Below, piece by piece: positions 31,638-40,049 of a DNA stretch of 64,000 bases. The DNA lies in the IMG/VR virus record IMGVR_UViG_3300024346_009569, positions 1-64,000 of that record, one strand, 5' to 3'. Source of the DNA: a virus. Both the position numbers and the translations under genes were made by a program. A model generated the notes under the pieces. It was not told the DNA's origin, made no database searches, and saw only the letters and a list, made by a program, of their open reading frames with translations. Position 1 is the stretch's first letter. Every line of letters starts with the position of its first letter.

Positions 31638-33308
31638 TTAATTTTCTCTACGGTCTTCTCTAGGATAAAATTCAAATCTATCATGTTCAGTTGGTGTTGC
31701 TAATAATATTCCTGGATTGAGTATTTTATCAAGTGTTTGTTGATACATAAATGACATCCAAGTTTGTTCATATGGATAACCCCATTTAGTATCTAAGAAC
31801 ATTTTTTTATTACCTTCACGGGATACTACTTGAGGCCAGTTACAATAATATACTTCACCAGTTGCATAAGGTAACCCATTTAATGATTTTATATTTTTAA
31901 AATTCATATTAGGGGCAGCATTCACATCACTAGTTATTTTAACTGGTCTTTCAGGAAATAATTTAGCTCTAACATCAGCAGGAACATTATGCCAAGCCCA
32001 TTGTTTAGAATTATCACCATAAAACTCACTAAAATTCCATTTTAAGAAATCAAAATTTTCAGTCCAAGCAATACGCATCATTGTATTATAGAAGTCATTA
32101 ATTTTTCTCCTAAATCCGTTTCTGCAGAATTCATCATTACCTAAATAAAAGAACATATCATCTTCAAAGAAAAAATGATAATCGAATCCATTTTCATCAG
32201 CGTGTTCAGCTATGAATTGACGTCCACCACATATTCCAATATTATCTTTTTTAATTGCTTCAAATCCATACTTTTTACATAACTTATTATATTGTTTTGT
32301 AGTTGTTAGATCTGTAGAATTATTTAATAGGTATTTTTTAGGTTTATCTAAGAAGTTCTTATCATATAATTCAAACGACATACATAATTTTTCAAATTGA
32401 GATGGGGAATTATAAGTTAAAACATATAATGCGGTATTATTTACATCATGGTCATTTTGTAATATTTCATTATTACTTTGATTTAAATTTTTTAATGTAT
32501 CATTCTTTAAATTTTCAAAAAATGTACTTAATAAACCATTTCCTTCAATTTCAAAATATTGGAATAATTCTGGATGTTTATAAAGTAAAATAGTAAATAA
32601 TGATTCTTCTGTACCCATATACCCACTAGATAGGGAATCTATCAATAATGAATAGTACATGTTATTTACTTCGGCAATTAAATCTTTAGGTCCTCCAAAA
32701 ATACCTCCACGACACACTTTATCTACTTCTCCTTGAGCATATTCACACATTGGTTCGTAGGTAAAACCATGTATTTCAACTTTACCATCATATGGGAAAG
32801 CAACAAATGAAAATTTATTAAAATATTTATCTAATTTAGATAGAACTTTATCATGCCAGAAATAACCTTCATGTACTGTATTTGTTAAACCACCATCAAC
32901 CCACACTAAATGTGTTGAATTAAATTTATCAAATATTCTAGCATCATTCATTAGAAACATCTTAGACATTACTAATGGATTGTATAAATCTAATTTAGCT
33001 TGTGTACTTTCTGGTAGCCATCCTGATTGGTTATACCAATTTTCATTGGTTCTAATTTTTTGTATTAAATCATAATATTCATTATTTTTAAACCAATCTA
33101 ACTCACGAATAATCACTTGAGTATTTTCAGATGAACGTCGTTCCCATACCCATTGTTCATATTCTGGTTCTATAAATACAATAAAATTGTCTGGTGATTT
33201 TAGTAATTTGTCTAAATTATTTAAATAATGATCAAATGAACGAGACCATCCCTCAGATAATTGATCTCTTTTAATATCCCAAATTCCCGTAACTATAGTT
33301 GTACTCAT
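31638..33308 (-). CDS. Two-domain putative glycosyltransferase (HtrL/YibB-like plus GT-A)
   Basis: A 556-residue fusion. The first half (TTIVTGIWDIKRDQLSEGWS, LVWVDGGLTNTVHEGYF, GGIFGGPKD, EESLFTILLYKHPELF) resembles the HtrL/YibB/WlaTC family linked to lipopolysaccharide synthesis. The second half is a GT-A-type domain with YVLTYNSPSQFEKLCMSF and the acidic FFFEDDMFFY near residue 385. The neighbouring gene at 33305-34180 is a single-domain relative of the first half. It probably adds sugars to the same glycan; donors are unknown. Confidence 0.68.
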   Translation of the reverse strand: MSTTIVTGIWDIKRDQLSEGWSRSFDHYLNNLDKLLKSPDNFIVFIEPEYEQWVWERRSSENTQVIIRELDWFKNNEYYDLIQKIRTNENWYNQSGWLPESTQAKLDLYNPLVMSKMFLMNDARIFDKFNSTHLVWVDGGLTNTVHEGYFWHDKVLSKLDKYFNKFSFVAFPYDGKVEIHGFTYEPMCEYAQGEVDKVCRGGIFGGPKDLIAEVNNMYYSLLIDSLSSGYMGTEESLFTILLYKHPELFQYFEIEGNGLLSTFFENLKNDTLKNLNQSNNEILQNDHDVNNTALYVLTYNSPSQFEKLCMSFELYDKNFLDKPKKYLLNNSTDLTTTKQYNKLCKKYGFEAIKKDNIGICGGRQFIAEHADENGFDYHFFFEDDMFFYLGNDEFCRNGFRRKINDFYNTMMRIAWTENFDFLKWNFSEFYGDNSKQWAWHNVPADVRAKLFPERPVKITSDVNAAPNMNFKNIKSLNGLPYATGEVYYCNWPQVVSREGNKKMFLDTKWGYPYEQTWMSFMYQQTLDKILNPGILLATPTEHDRFEFYPREDRREN

Positions 33309-34180
33309 TGTAGTTGTTCTAAAACTTTATAAAATGACCGATTTCTAATAAAATATAAATTATCTTCATTTAAGTAAGCCTGAATGTTATTTTCATGCCA
33401 CCATGTATCAAAATAATCAGTAGTAAATAATTCAGGGTAATTATAATAAAGAACTGTTAAGATATTCTCTTCATGCCATTGAATTTTATTATATTCTTCT
33501 ATAATACTATTAACCCCATTATCAAATTTAATAAATAAATCATTAATTAACTTACTATCACCTCCGATAACACCTCCAATAACATGCCACTTTCCATCAT
33601 ATTCATTAATAAAACATTCTTTAGGTTCATGAGCCCAAAAATTCAAATGATTTTCTTTTAATATCAAAAAGCATTTATTTTCGGTTTGATTATTTAAATT
33701 AGATAAGAATGTATTATTAAATAATGGAGATGAATAATAACTTTCACCTGAAAAATAATCACCTTTACACTCCATGTATTTGTCGGGGATTAAACCAGTA
33801 TATGATAAACCCGCGTCAAACCAATAAACTCTATCATAATCTGATGTAGTTTCTTCTTTCATCCAATATAATTTCATATATTGGACTTCTAAACATCTAT
33901 CTGATGTTTTAGCGTCTTCAAAATTTTTATACTGTTCAAATTTATCTTTCCAATAATGATTATCTAAATCATAAGTTTTAATAGTAAGATTTTCATACTC
34001 ACCTAAATAGTTAGTTAAATTCTCTACTTCTTCTTCAGCTGTATATAATACAAAATCAGCATTTGTCATTTTTAACATTGACTTTACTGAGTTTATGTAA
34101 TGATATCCTCTATTTATTCGTCCACCGAATTTAGTACCGTAAAGGTTACTATATATGCATGTTACTATCTTTGTTTTCAT
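33305..34180 (-). CDS. HtrL/YibB-like putative glycosyltransferase
   Basis: A 291-residue protein with the family-like order KIVTCIYSNLYGTKFGGRIN, YMKLYWMKEE, DRVYWFDAGLSYTGL, GGVIGGDSKLI and WHEENILTVLYYNYPELF. It matches the N-terminal half of the adjacent 556-residue protein, so one is probably a duplicate of the other. It is linked by ATGA overlap on one side and abuts the GT10 gene on the other. Confidence 0.65.
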   Translation of the reverse strand: MKTKIVTCIYSNLYGTKFGGRINRGYHYINSVKSMLKMTNADFVLYTAEEEVENLTNYLGEYENLTIKTYDLDNHYWKDKFEQYKNFEDAKTSDRCLEVQYMKLYWMKEETTSDYDRVYWFDAGLSYTGLIPDKYMECKGDYFSGESYYSSPLFNNTFLSNLNNQTENKCFLILKENHLNFWAHEPKECFINEYDGKWHVIGGVIGGDSKLINDLFIKFDNGVNSIIEEYNKIQWHEENILTVLYYNYPELFTTDYFDTWWHENNIQAYLNEDNLYFIRNRSFYKVLEQLQ

Positions 34181-35121
34181 TAAGATATTAAGTCTTTAAT
34201 TTTTAAAAATAAATTATACTCTTTAGAATTAAAATATTCATTTTTAATTTGATGAATTATTGGAAGATATTTATTATATAATTCAGTTTCATTTGAAATA
34301 ATATGTTTTAGTCTATACTCAATTTCATTTTTATCTTTTACTATATCAGTAAAATTAAATTCATCTAATTCACTTAAATATTCATTAAAATTTGAACACC
34401 CAAAATAAATAGGTATGGTATCGGTTAAAATACAATCCCAGAATTTTTCACTAATGTAGTTTTTTTGTATTGTATTCTCTCCTGAAATTGAAAATTTGTA
34501 ATTATTAAGTCCTAACATTTTATTCCATATAGCACCTTTTACTTGTTTTCCGTTTTCTTCCCAATATTGACCATAAACATCAATATTAAAATTATTCTGA
34601 ATTAAATATTCTACTATTTTAACTCGATCCTCATATATAGTTTGATATAAATCTGTATTGAAATTATAATGAGTTTCGTATGAGTTTCTAACTATGGTAC
34701 TAATAGATTTATTCTTATTAAATTTTTTATTAATTAAATTACTATAAGTCCAATCATATTCAGATTCAGCAAAATTAATCTCTCCATGTCCCCCATATAA
34801 CATATAAACTAAATGTTCTTTATATGCTGGGGTATCTTCATATCCTTTTTTATCATGAACTATAATATGATTACTTATTTCATGTAAATGAGTTGAATTA
34901 TTACCTGACCATAATGGCTCCATTGTAAAGCAAAATGTAGTATCTTTACTTTTTACAATAGTATCATGACTGGGTCTCCCAAATATAAATAAAGCTTCAT
35001 ACGAATTATCATGAACAAATTTAATCCCATCTAATTGATTTGGATCTGTAACAAATTGTTTAATTACCCTATCAGTAATATTGTGAGAATTAGTCCACCA
35101 ACAATCTATTTTTACTTTCAT
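34180..35121 (-). CDS. Family 10 glycosyltransferase (fucosyltransferase-like)
   Basis: A 313-residue GT-B enzyme with the GT10 signature YKFSISGENTIQKNYISEKF followed by WDCILTDTIPIYFG near residue 210. The family moves fucose or related 6-deoxyhexoses from GDP-sugars to glycans. The N-domain includes FGRPSHDTIV. No GDP-fucose synthesis gene is visible, so the donor would come from the host or from elsewhere in the genome. Confidence 0.8.
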   Translation of the reverse strand: MKVKIDCWWTNSHNITDRVIKQFVTDPNQLDGIKFVHDNSYEALFIFGRPSHDTIVKSKDTTFCFTMEPLWSGNNSTHLHEISNHIIVHDKKGYEDTPAYKEHLVYMLYGGHGEINFAESEYDWTYSNLINKKFNKNKSISTIVRNSYETHYNFNTDLYQTIYEDRVKIVEYLIQNNFNIDVYGQYWEENGKQVKGAIWNKMLGLNNYKFSISGENTIQKNYISEKFWDCILTDTIPIYFGCSNFNEYLSELDEFNFTDIVKDKNEIEYRLKHIISNETELYNKYLPIIHQIKNEYFNSKEYNLFLKIKDLIS

Positions 35122-35882
35122 AGTTTGTTTTTATTATTTCTAAAAAATGACTCATATGGATATTGAGTAGCATCTGATTGTACTTTAATATATTTTGCCC
35201 CAAACATTCCTTCAATCCCTGTATCATCTCCCGATAGAATATATTTTGGATTATTATCTAAACTAAACATAAATTCTCGATTAAATGCTGAATATTTAGA
35301 AACACCTGGGCGGATGTTTTCATCTCTAATCCAATTTCCAGATGGTTGAATACCACCAATACTCCATTCAGTAACATTTCTATTATATTTACTTACATAT
35401 CTCCAAATAATGTCACCATCTTCCTCTCCAAATCCTAATAATCGCTCATCAAAATAACCTAATTCATCTAATATGTCTTTATGAACGGCATAATATTGGA
35501 ATGAACTGTTAATTCTACAAATATCTGGGTGTTGATGAGTTAAATTTTGTTCTATCGTTGAAAAGAAATCATCAGATGTTAATTCTAAATCATCTTGGAG
35601 GATTACAGTCCAATCAGTAGTTGAGTGAATACATAATGTATTTACTAGTTTAGCTAATCCTCTTTGTTCTGGAAAAAATATTGGGTAAACGTTTTGATAT
35701 TCTAAACATAATTTTAAAATAGATTTCCTGTATTCGTCATCAAATAATTGTTGATAATTTCCATTTATAGCAACTATAATATCAGCGTCTGTTTGACTTC
35801 TAATTTGGGATAAAAACTTAGTAAAGTAATCTAAACGATTAATAAAAGTAGTAATTCCTATGGTGTATTTTTTATCTGTCAT
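35118..35882 (-). CDS. Family 2 glycosyltransferase
   Basis: A 254-residue GT-A enzyme: YTIGITTFINRLDYFTKFLS at the start, RGLAKLVNTLCIHS near residue 75, the metal site VILQDDLELT near 95, then GYFDERLLGFGEEDGDIIWR near 140, as in GT2. It overlaps both neighbours by 4-11 bases. Confidence 0.82.
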   Translation of the reverse strand: MTDKKYTIGITTFINRLDYFTKFLSQIRSQTDADIIVAINGNYQQLFDDEYRKSILKLCLEYQNVYPIFFPEQRGLAKLVNTLCIHSTTDWTVILQDDLELTSDDFFSTIEQNLTHQHPDICRINSSFQYYAVHKDILDELGYFDERLLGFGEEDGDIIWRYVSKYNRNVTEWSIGGIQPSGNWIRDENIRPGVSKYSAFNREFMFSLDNNPKYILSGDDTGIEGMFGAKYIKVQSDATQYPYESFFRNNKNKL

Positions 35883-36555
35883 AATATAATTTATTACCCC
35901 AATCAGTAAAATGAGGCAAATGATAAGGTGAAATATTTGTTATTGGTTGACGATTTATTTTTCGTAGTAATTTATCTAAAGCATCTCCATCTTCTCCTCC
36001 CCACGTAGTAAATACAGGATCAAACCCTCCAATTTCTTTTAATGGTTTTGTGGGTGTAATAAAGAAGGCTCCTAATCCTCCAACACAACCATTTCCAATA
36101 GCATAATTAAAATTGGTTTTTGATTTTAATGTTTTATTTTCATAATCAACAAACTCATCCCCACTAATTTTTTTCCAATCAAAATTATAAACAAAATCGG
36201 AATCTAAATTGTTGTATAAATCTAAAATTAATGGATATTCTTCTTCATCAAAGAAACAGTCTGAATCTATAATTGATATAAAATCACTTTTTGAACGATC
36301 TAATGCTATGTTTATTTTTTCTGAGCGTTTATATACTGATAATGGGTAAGGAATATGAATTGAATTTTCAATTATTTTATTAGGAGAGAAATCATACACT
36401 ATATAATTAACATTACCTCCATTTTGGTTAATAAAATTAACTAATTCGGTATTTTTCTCAATAGTGAACAAAACATTACGTTCTCTATCACTATCTTCCC
36501 TACCATCGGTCCAAAATAAAGTAATTAAATCCCAAATTTTATTTTGATTTGTCAT
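35872..36555 (-). CDS. GT2-like glycosyltransferase with galactosyltransferase-type C-terminus
   Basis: About 227 residues from MTNQNKIWD, whose ATG lies inside the end of the methyltransferase gene; an ATG five codons earlier is less likely. It has SIIDSDCFFDEEEY with a DxD-like site near residue 95, and GGLGAFFITPTKPLKEIGGF, then TTWGGEDGDALDKLLRK near 190, like the C-terminal domain of GalT-type GT2 enzymes. It lies in the second glycan island. Confidence 0.75.
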   Translation of the reverse strand: MTNQNKIWDLITLFWTDGREDSDRERNVLFTIEKNTELVNFINQNGGNVNYIVYDFSPNKIIENSIHIPYPLSVYKRSEKINIALDRSKSDFISIIDSDCFFDEEEYPLILDLYNNLDSDFVYNFDWKKISGDEFVDYENKTLKSKTNFNYAIGNGCVGGLGAFFITPTKPLKEIGGFDPVFTTWGGEDGDALDKLLRKINRQPITNISPYHLPHFTDWGNKLYYDR

Positions 36556-37096
36556 ATATCCAACAAGCACCTATTACAGATATTTTTTCTTGCCCAAAGA
36601 ATTCGTTAACAGCAGGATAAACACCACAATCATAATGATAATCATGACCCGATATAATCCCGGTTGATTTTACTTTTGGAGCCCACGCTATTAAGTCTTT
36701 TTTTACGCTTTCATAATCATGTCCTGCATCAATGAATACAAAATCTAAGCTATCATCTGCGTAATTAGAAGCTGCGTCCCATGATACATCTTTGATAATA
36801 TTAATTTTATCCTTTACAGGTTCTATATTATTTAAAAATATATCATATAAATTTTCAAATTGATCTTCTTCTAATTCTTTAGATGTTGGAACATATTCCC
36901 AAGTATCAACACAATCAAATTTTATGTCTTTGTTTGAGTTTATAATCTCAACAGCCATAAAGCAAGCACTCATTCCCTTCCAAACCCCCACTTCAACGAA
37001 GTGAGAGTTTGTTGGAAATTTAGATACTATTGAAGAGTATAAATCTTCATAATTAAACCAGTTTTCACTGTTTACATTTTTATAAAAATGCTCCAT
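36539..37096 (-). CDS. Class I SAM-dependent methyltransferase
   Basis: A 185-residue enzyme with HFVEVGVWKGMSACFMAVEI (residue 33 on) as the SAM loop, FDCVDTWEY as the ribose contact and LDFVFIDAGHDYESVKKDLI near 115. This is the Methyltransf_24 pattern found in O-methyltransferases of glycan clusters. It differs from the methyltransferase at 15.9 kb, so the two islands each have one. Confidence 0.82.
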   Translation of the reverse strand: MEHFYKNVNSENWFNYEDLYSSIVSKFPTNSHFVEVGVWKGMSACFMAVEIINSNKDIKFDCVDTWEYVPTSKELEEDQFENLYDIFLNNIEPVKDKINIIKDVSWDAASNYADDSLDFVFIDAGHDYESVKKDLIAWAPKVKSTGIISGHDYHYDCGVYPAVNEFFGQEKISVIGACWIYDKSK

Positions 37097-38361
37097 TATA
37101 AATTACCTTCTATTTTATCACACCATCCTTTTGATATTGAATGTGGCCAAACAATCCATTTAGTTGGTTTACCACCATAATTAAATTCCCTCCAAACTTT
37201 ACAATAACCATCTGGATCGTTTTTCATGCGTTTGATTTCATCGCTATCAGCATCCTTTCTAAATATAGTTTCTCCAGTTTCATTTTCAAATGCTACACAC
37301 CAGAAATCATAATCATCTTCAGGAACGCGATCATACCCAACATCAATACAATGTTTAAATATTGTTAAAAATGCGTTTTCGTATTCAGTTTCATCTTCAA
37401 TTACTGGATTAGGAGCAAATTTATTATCTAAAGTATACTGCTGCACACCTCTAGTTTTAAATTTTAATCCAGCATAACGCTCATAATCTTGTAATGTGCG
37501 TTCTTCACCAAACCAATACTGTCCAATATTACTACGCATACAAGGTGAACATTCTCCATCCATCCCAAATAATGAACGGTTTCTGAAGTGAGATGCATTA
37601 TTTTTAGCTACCCATTCTGGATCATCATCCCAATGTTTTGTTCTACCTTTACGAGTATATTCATGCCAAGCTACTACTTTATGAGGGTGAAATAAATCAT
37701 ATCCATGAGTATAAGCTCTAACAGCAATCGAAATTTCTTCACCATGGAAGTAATAATTTGGATCATGAGGTACTTCTAAAGCAAACTGACCTAAAGTAAA
37801 ACAGAAGTGAGCTGAATAGAATCTTGCAGGAACTGGTTCAGTCATATCTTCCCATCCTGGAATGGTTGCTGGTAGGAAAAATACAGCACCTTCAGGGATA
37901 AATCTGTCAAACGTCATCCACCAAGGTTCTTTAACTCGTTCATCTGGATCGTTTTCAGGGTTAAAACTAGAAATATATGCTGTTAATAATGGTTTTTTAT
38001 GGCCTTTTTCTTGGAGTTGTTTAATCATTCCAATTAAGGTTTCATCCCAATTTTCAGCAAATCTATGATGTGAATCAATTTGTAATGTATAATCTTCTCC
38101 ACCATAATGTTGTTGGATTAAATTACGTGCCCAACAAGCCCCTAAAGATGATTTATATTCTACATCTACTATTTTAAATCGAGAATCGTCCCGGTATTTA
38201 TCTATATCTTTAGAAAATGTATCATCATCACTAAACTGATGAGCAATACAAAATACTAAATTTTCTGGATGTTTAGCATTAGAGATACAATCTTCAACTG
38301 TAGGCAACAATTGGGGATCACGGTATGAAGCAATTTGAATAAATATTTTATCGTTTTGCAT
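37096..38361 (-). CDS. GlcNAc-type glycosyltransferase
   Basis: A 421-residue protein of the family named after the eukaryotic Skp1 GlcNAc-transferase: IFIQIASYRDPQLLPTVEDC at the start, EYKSSLGACWARNLIQQHYG, YTLQIDSHHRFAENWDE with a DxH metal site near residue 96, then FHGEEISIAVRAYTHGYDLF and WHEYTRKG. Such enzymes occur in large phages and giant viruses. It overlaps the MazG-like gene by 14 bases. Confidence 0.85.
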   Translation of the reverse strand: MQNDKIFIQIASYRDPQLLPTVEDCISNAKHPENLVFCIAHQFSDDDTFSKDIDKYRDDSRFKIVDVEYKSSLGACWARNLIQQHYGGEDYTLQIDSHHRFAENWDETLIGMIKQLQEKGHKKPLLTAYISSFNPENDPDERVKEPWWMTFDRFIPEGAVFFLPATIPGWEDMTEPVPARFYSAHFCFTLGQFALEVPHDPNYYFHGEEISIAVRAYTHGYDLFHPHKVVAWHEYTRKGRTKHWDDDPEWVAKNNASHFRNRSLFGMDGECSPCMRSNIGQYWFGEERTLQDYERYAGLKFKTRGVQQYTLDNKFAPNPVIEDETEYENAFLTIFKHCIDVGYDRVPEDDYDFWCVAFENETGETIFRKDADSDEIKRMKNDPDGYCKVWREFNYGGKPTKWIVWPHSISKGWCDKIEGNL

Positions 38362-38896
38362 TTTTTAATTCGTCTTCTGTAAAGAATTGTTTTAAATTTG
38401 GGGCGAAATATGATAATGATTTTTGTACTTTACGATCTTCTGAACGATATACAACGTATTTATCACCACGTTTTTCAAAATGGCATGGACGTTGTGAAGC
38501 AGCAGCTCTATATTTAGCAGTTGCATCAGCTTCTTCCTCTGTAGCACATGATTTAGATAAATTAGATGCTTGTACTTCACCATATGCAGATAAGAATTTA
38601 TCTTTTAATCCATAGGCCATAATGCCTGCTGATAGCACGTACATAATATCACAAAAGGCATCCATTACTCCGATAATATCACCATCATCAGCTGCTACTT
38701 TATATTCATCTAATTCTTCTTGGATGAAGTTATAGATAAAATCACGTTCCATTTTTTCTGGAATCGTAGGAATGTAATTGTTTAGTTTACCGAATAATCT
38801 GTTGAATGTTTCTACTTCAGTAATAAAGTGTAAACGATCAGCATCAATTTCTTTTTTGATAATTTGGTCTTGCCAAGTTTGTTCTGTGTTTTCCAT
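38348..38896 (-). CDS. MazG-like all-alpha NTP pyrophosphohydrolase
   Basis: A 182-residue protein. FIQEELDEYKVAADDGDIIG near residue 52 and MDAFCDIMYVLSAGIMAYGL carry the E-E-x-x-E and D-x-x-D metal residues of the MazG/dUTPase-2 superfamily, followed by the conserved EVQASNLSK. These enzymes hydrolyse NTPs or dNTPs, or lower ppGpp-related signals, and phage copies are linked to nucleotide supply. It lies between the glycan island and folE. Confidence 0.8.
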   Translation of the reverse strand: MENTEQTWQDQIIKKEIDADRLHFITEVETFNRLFGKLNNYIPTIPEKMERDFIYNFIQEELDEYKVAADDGDIIGVMDAFCDIMYVLSAGIMAYGLKDKFLSAYGEVQASNLSKSCATEEEADATAKYRAAASQRPCHFEKRGDKYVVYRSEDRKVQKSLSYFAPNLKQFFTEDELKNAKR

Positions 38897-38902
38897 AACT
38901 GA

Positions 38903-39613
38903 TTAAATATATGCTTGTAGGTTAAATTTTAACATTTCTAATACTTCTTGTTTAGCTGTTTTAGCGTGGTCAGCAAATACACCTGATACTTCAGACGTCA
39001 TCATACTAGCACCCATATGTTTAACTCCACGACATGATACACAATTGTGTGTTGCATGCATCATTACCATAATACCTTCGTTACCTACAATTAATTTATC
39101 CATAGCATTATGAATAGCCATAGTTAATTGTTCTTGAATAGCGCCTCTACGTGAGAAATGTTCAACTACACGATTTAATTTTGATAATCCGATTACCTTT
39201 GATTCAGGACCTGGCACATATGCAATATGACATTTACCTAAAATTGCTTGGTGGTGATGAGAACACATTGATATTACTGGAATATCGCGCTCTAATACAA
39301 TACCATTATAACCATCTGATGGGAATGCTGTAACATCGCCTAATACTTCGTAACGACCTCTCCATAAATCATTAACGTATGCTTTGGCTACACGTTTTGG
39401 TGTGTTAGATGAATTTGGATCGTTTTTCCAATCAACACCTAATGCGTCTAAGAAATTACCATATGCAATAGTTGCATTATCGATAATGGTTTGTTTTTCT
39501 TCTACGGTTAGAGATCGCTCTTTACCTTCGGTTTTAATGATTTGTTGTAAATGGAGTGAGATACCATTTGCATTACCTGAATTGGTAATTTCTAAATTGC
39601 TAATTTCGCACAT
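38903..39613 (-). CDS. folE: GTP cyclohydrolase I
   Basis: A 236-residue type I enzyme that converts GTP to 7,8-dihydroneopterin triphosphate. TPKRVAKAYVNDLWRG near residue 73, the zinc-binding CSHHHQAILGKCHIAYVPG near 117, GLSKLNRVVEHFSRRGAIQE and HNCVSCRGVKH near 192 are all present, so it should be active. This is the first step towards preQ0 as well as folate. Because queD, queE, queC and a TGT-like gene lie at 58-62 kb, I infer the 7-deazaguanine route. It has its own promoter 24 bases upstream. Confidence 0.95.
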   Translation of the reverse strand: MCEISNLEITNSGNANGISLHLQQIIKTEGKERSLTVEEKQTIIDNATIAYGNFLDALGVDWKNDPNSSNTPKRVAKAYVNDLWRGRYEVLGDVTAFPSDGYNGIVLERDIPVISMCSHHHQAILGKCHIAYVPGPESKVIGLSKLNRVVEHFSRRGAIQEQLTMAIHNAMDKLIVGNEGIMVMMHATHNCVSCRGVKHMGASMMTSEVSGVFADHAKTAKQEVLEMLKFNLQAYI

Positions 39614-39636
39614 AACTTATTGTTTAAATTTATAAC

Positions 39637-39653
39637 TGAATTTAATTAGGAAA
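39637..39653 (-). promoter_or_regulatory. Phage promoter motif P12 (folE)
   Basis: The minus strand reads TTTCCTAATTAAATTCA, 24 bases ahead of folE and fused to the hairpin at 39652-39673. Confidence 0.6.
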
Positions 39654-39673
39654 GACTTGATTGACAAGTCCTT
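39652..39673 (-). terminator. Terminator after the 103-aa gene
   Basis: AAGGACTTG and CAAGTCTT pair on the minus strand, with one G-T pair and a TCAAT loop, followed by TTCC. It lies about 25 bases past the stop at 39699 and directly upstream of promoter P12. Confidence 0.65.
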
Positions 39674-39698
39674 CCATTATTTAATATTTTAATTGGTA

Positions 39699-40010
39699 TT
39701 ATTTAATACCTGCAATTTTATACCAGCGATATGAGATTTCGTCTAGTTCTTCTGGTTTTTCATGCATGTTATCTTCAACTGCATTCATTCCTGAAGTATC
39801 AGCTCCGTCTACTTTAGTACCAACAATTTCATCGTATTGTTCCATCTGCATTATATCACCATCAGCACACATTTCGATTAATTTTTCAGCTACATCATGT
39901 AACATCATATCATCAGTTGCATCTTCGCGAGCAAATTCTAGTAAACGTATAAATAATGGAACATCAACTGTGATGACGTCCATTTTATTTTCTTGTTCTT
40001 GGTCTTCCAT
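39699..40010 (-). CDS. Hypothetical protein (103 aa)
   Basis: DVPLFIRLLEFAREDATDDM near residue 15 followed by LHDVAEKLIEMC is a pattern seen in short structural-region proteins of large phages, but I cannot name the family. The tail is acidic then ends SYRWYKIAGIK. It has its own promoter motif 15 bases upstream and a terminator downstream, so it is a single-gene unit. Confidence 0.6.
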   Translation of the reverse strand: MEDQEQENKMDVITVDVPLFIRLLEFAREDATDDMMLHDVAEKLIEMCADGDIMQMEQYDEIVGTKVDGADTSGMNAVEDNMHEKPEELDEISYRWYKIAGIK

Positions 40011-40024
40011 ATTATTATTTGATA

Positions 40025-40041
40025 TAAATATAGTAGAGAAA
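40025..40041 (-). promoter_or_regulatory. Divergent phage promoter motif P13
   Basis: The minus strand reads TTTCTCTACTATATTTA, keeping TTTC and TATATTTA but not the middle. It lies 15 bases ahead of the 103-residue gene. Confidence 0.5.
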
Positions 40042-40049
40042 TAAATTAA

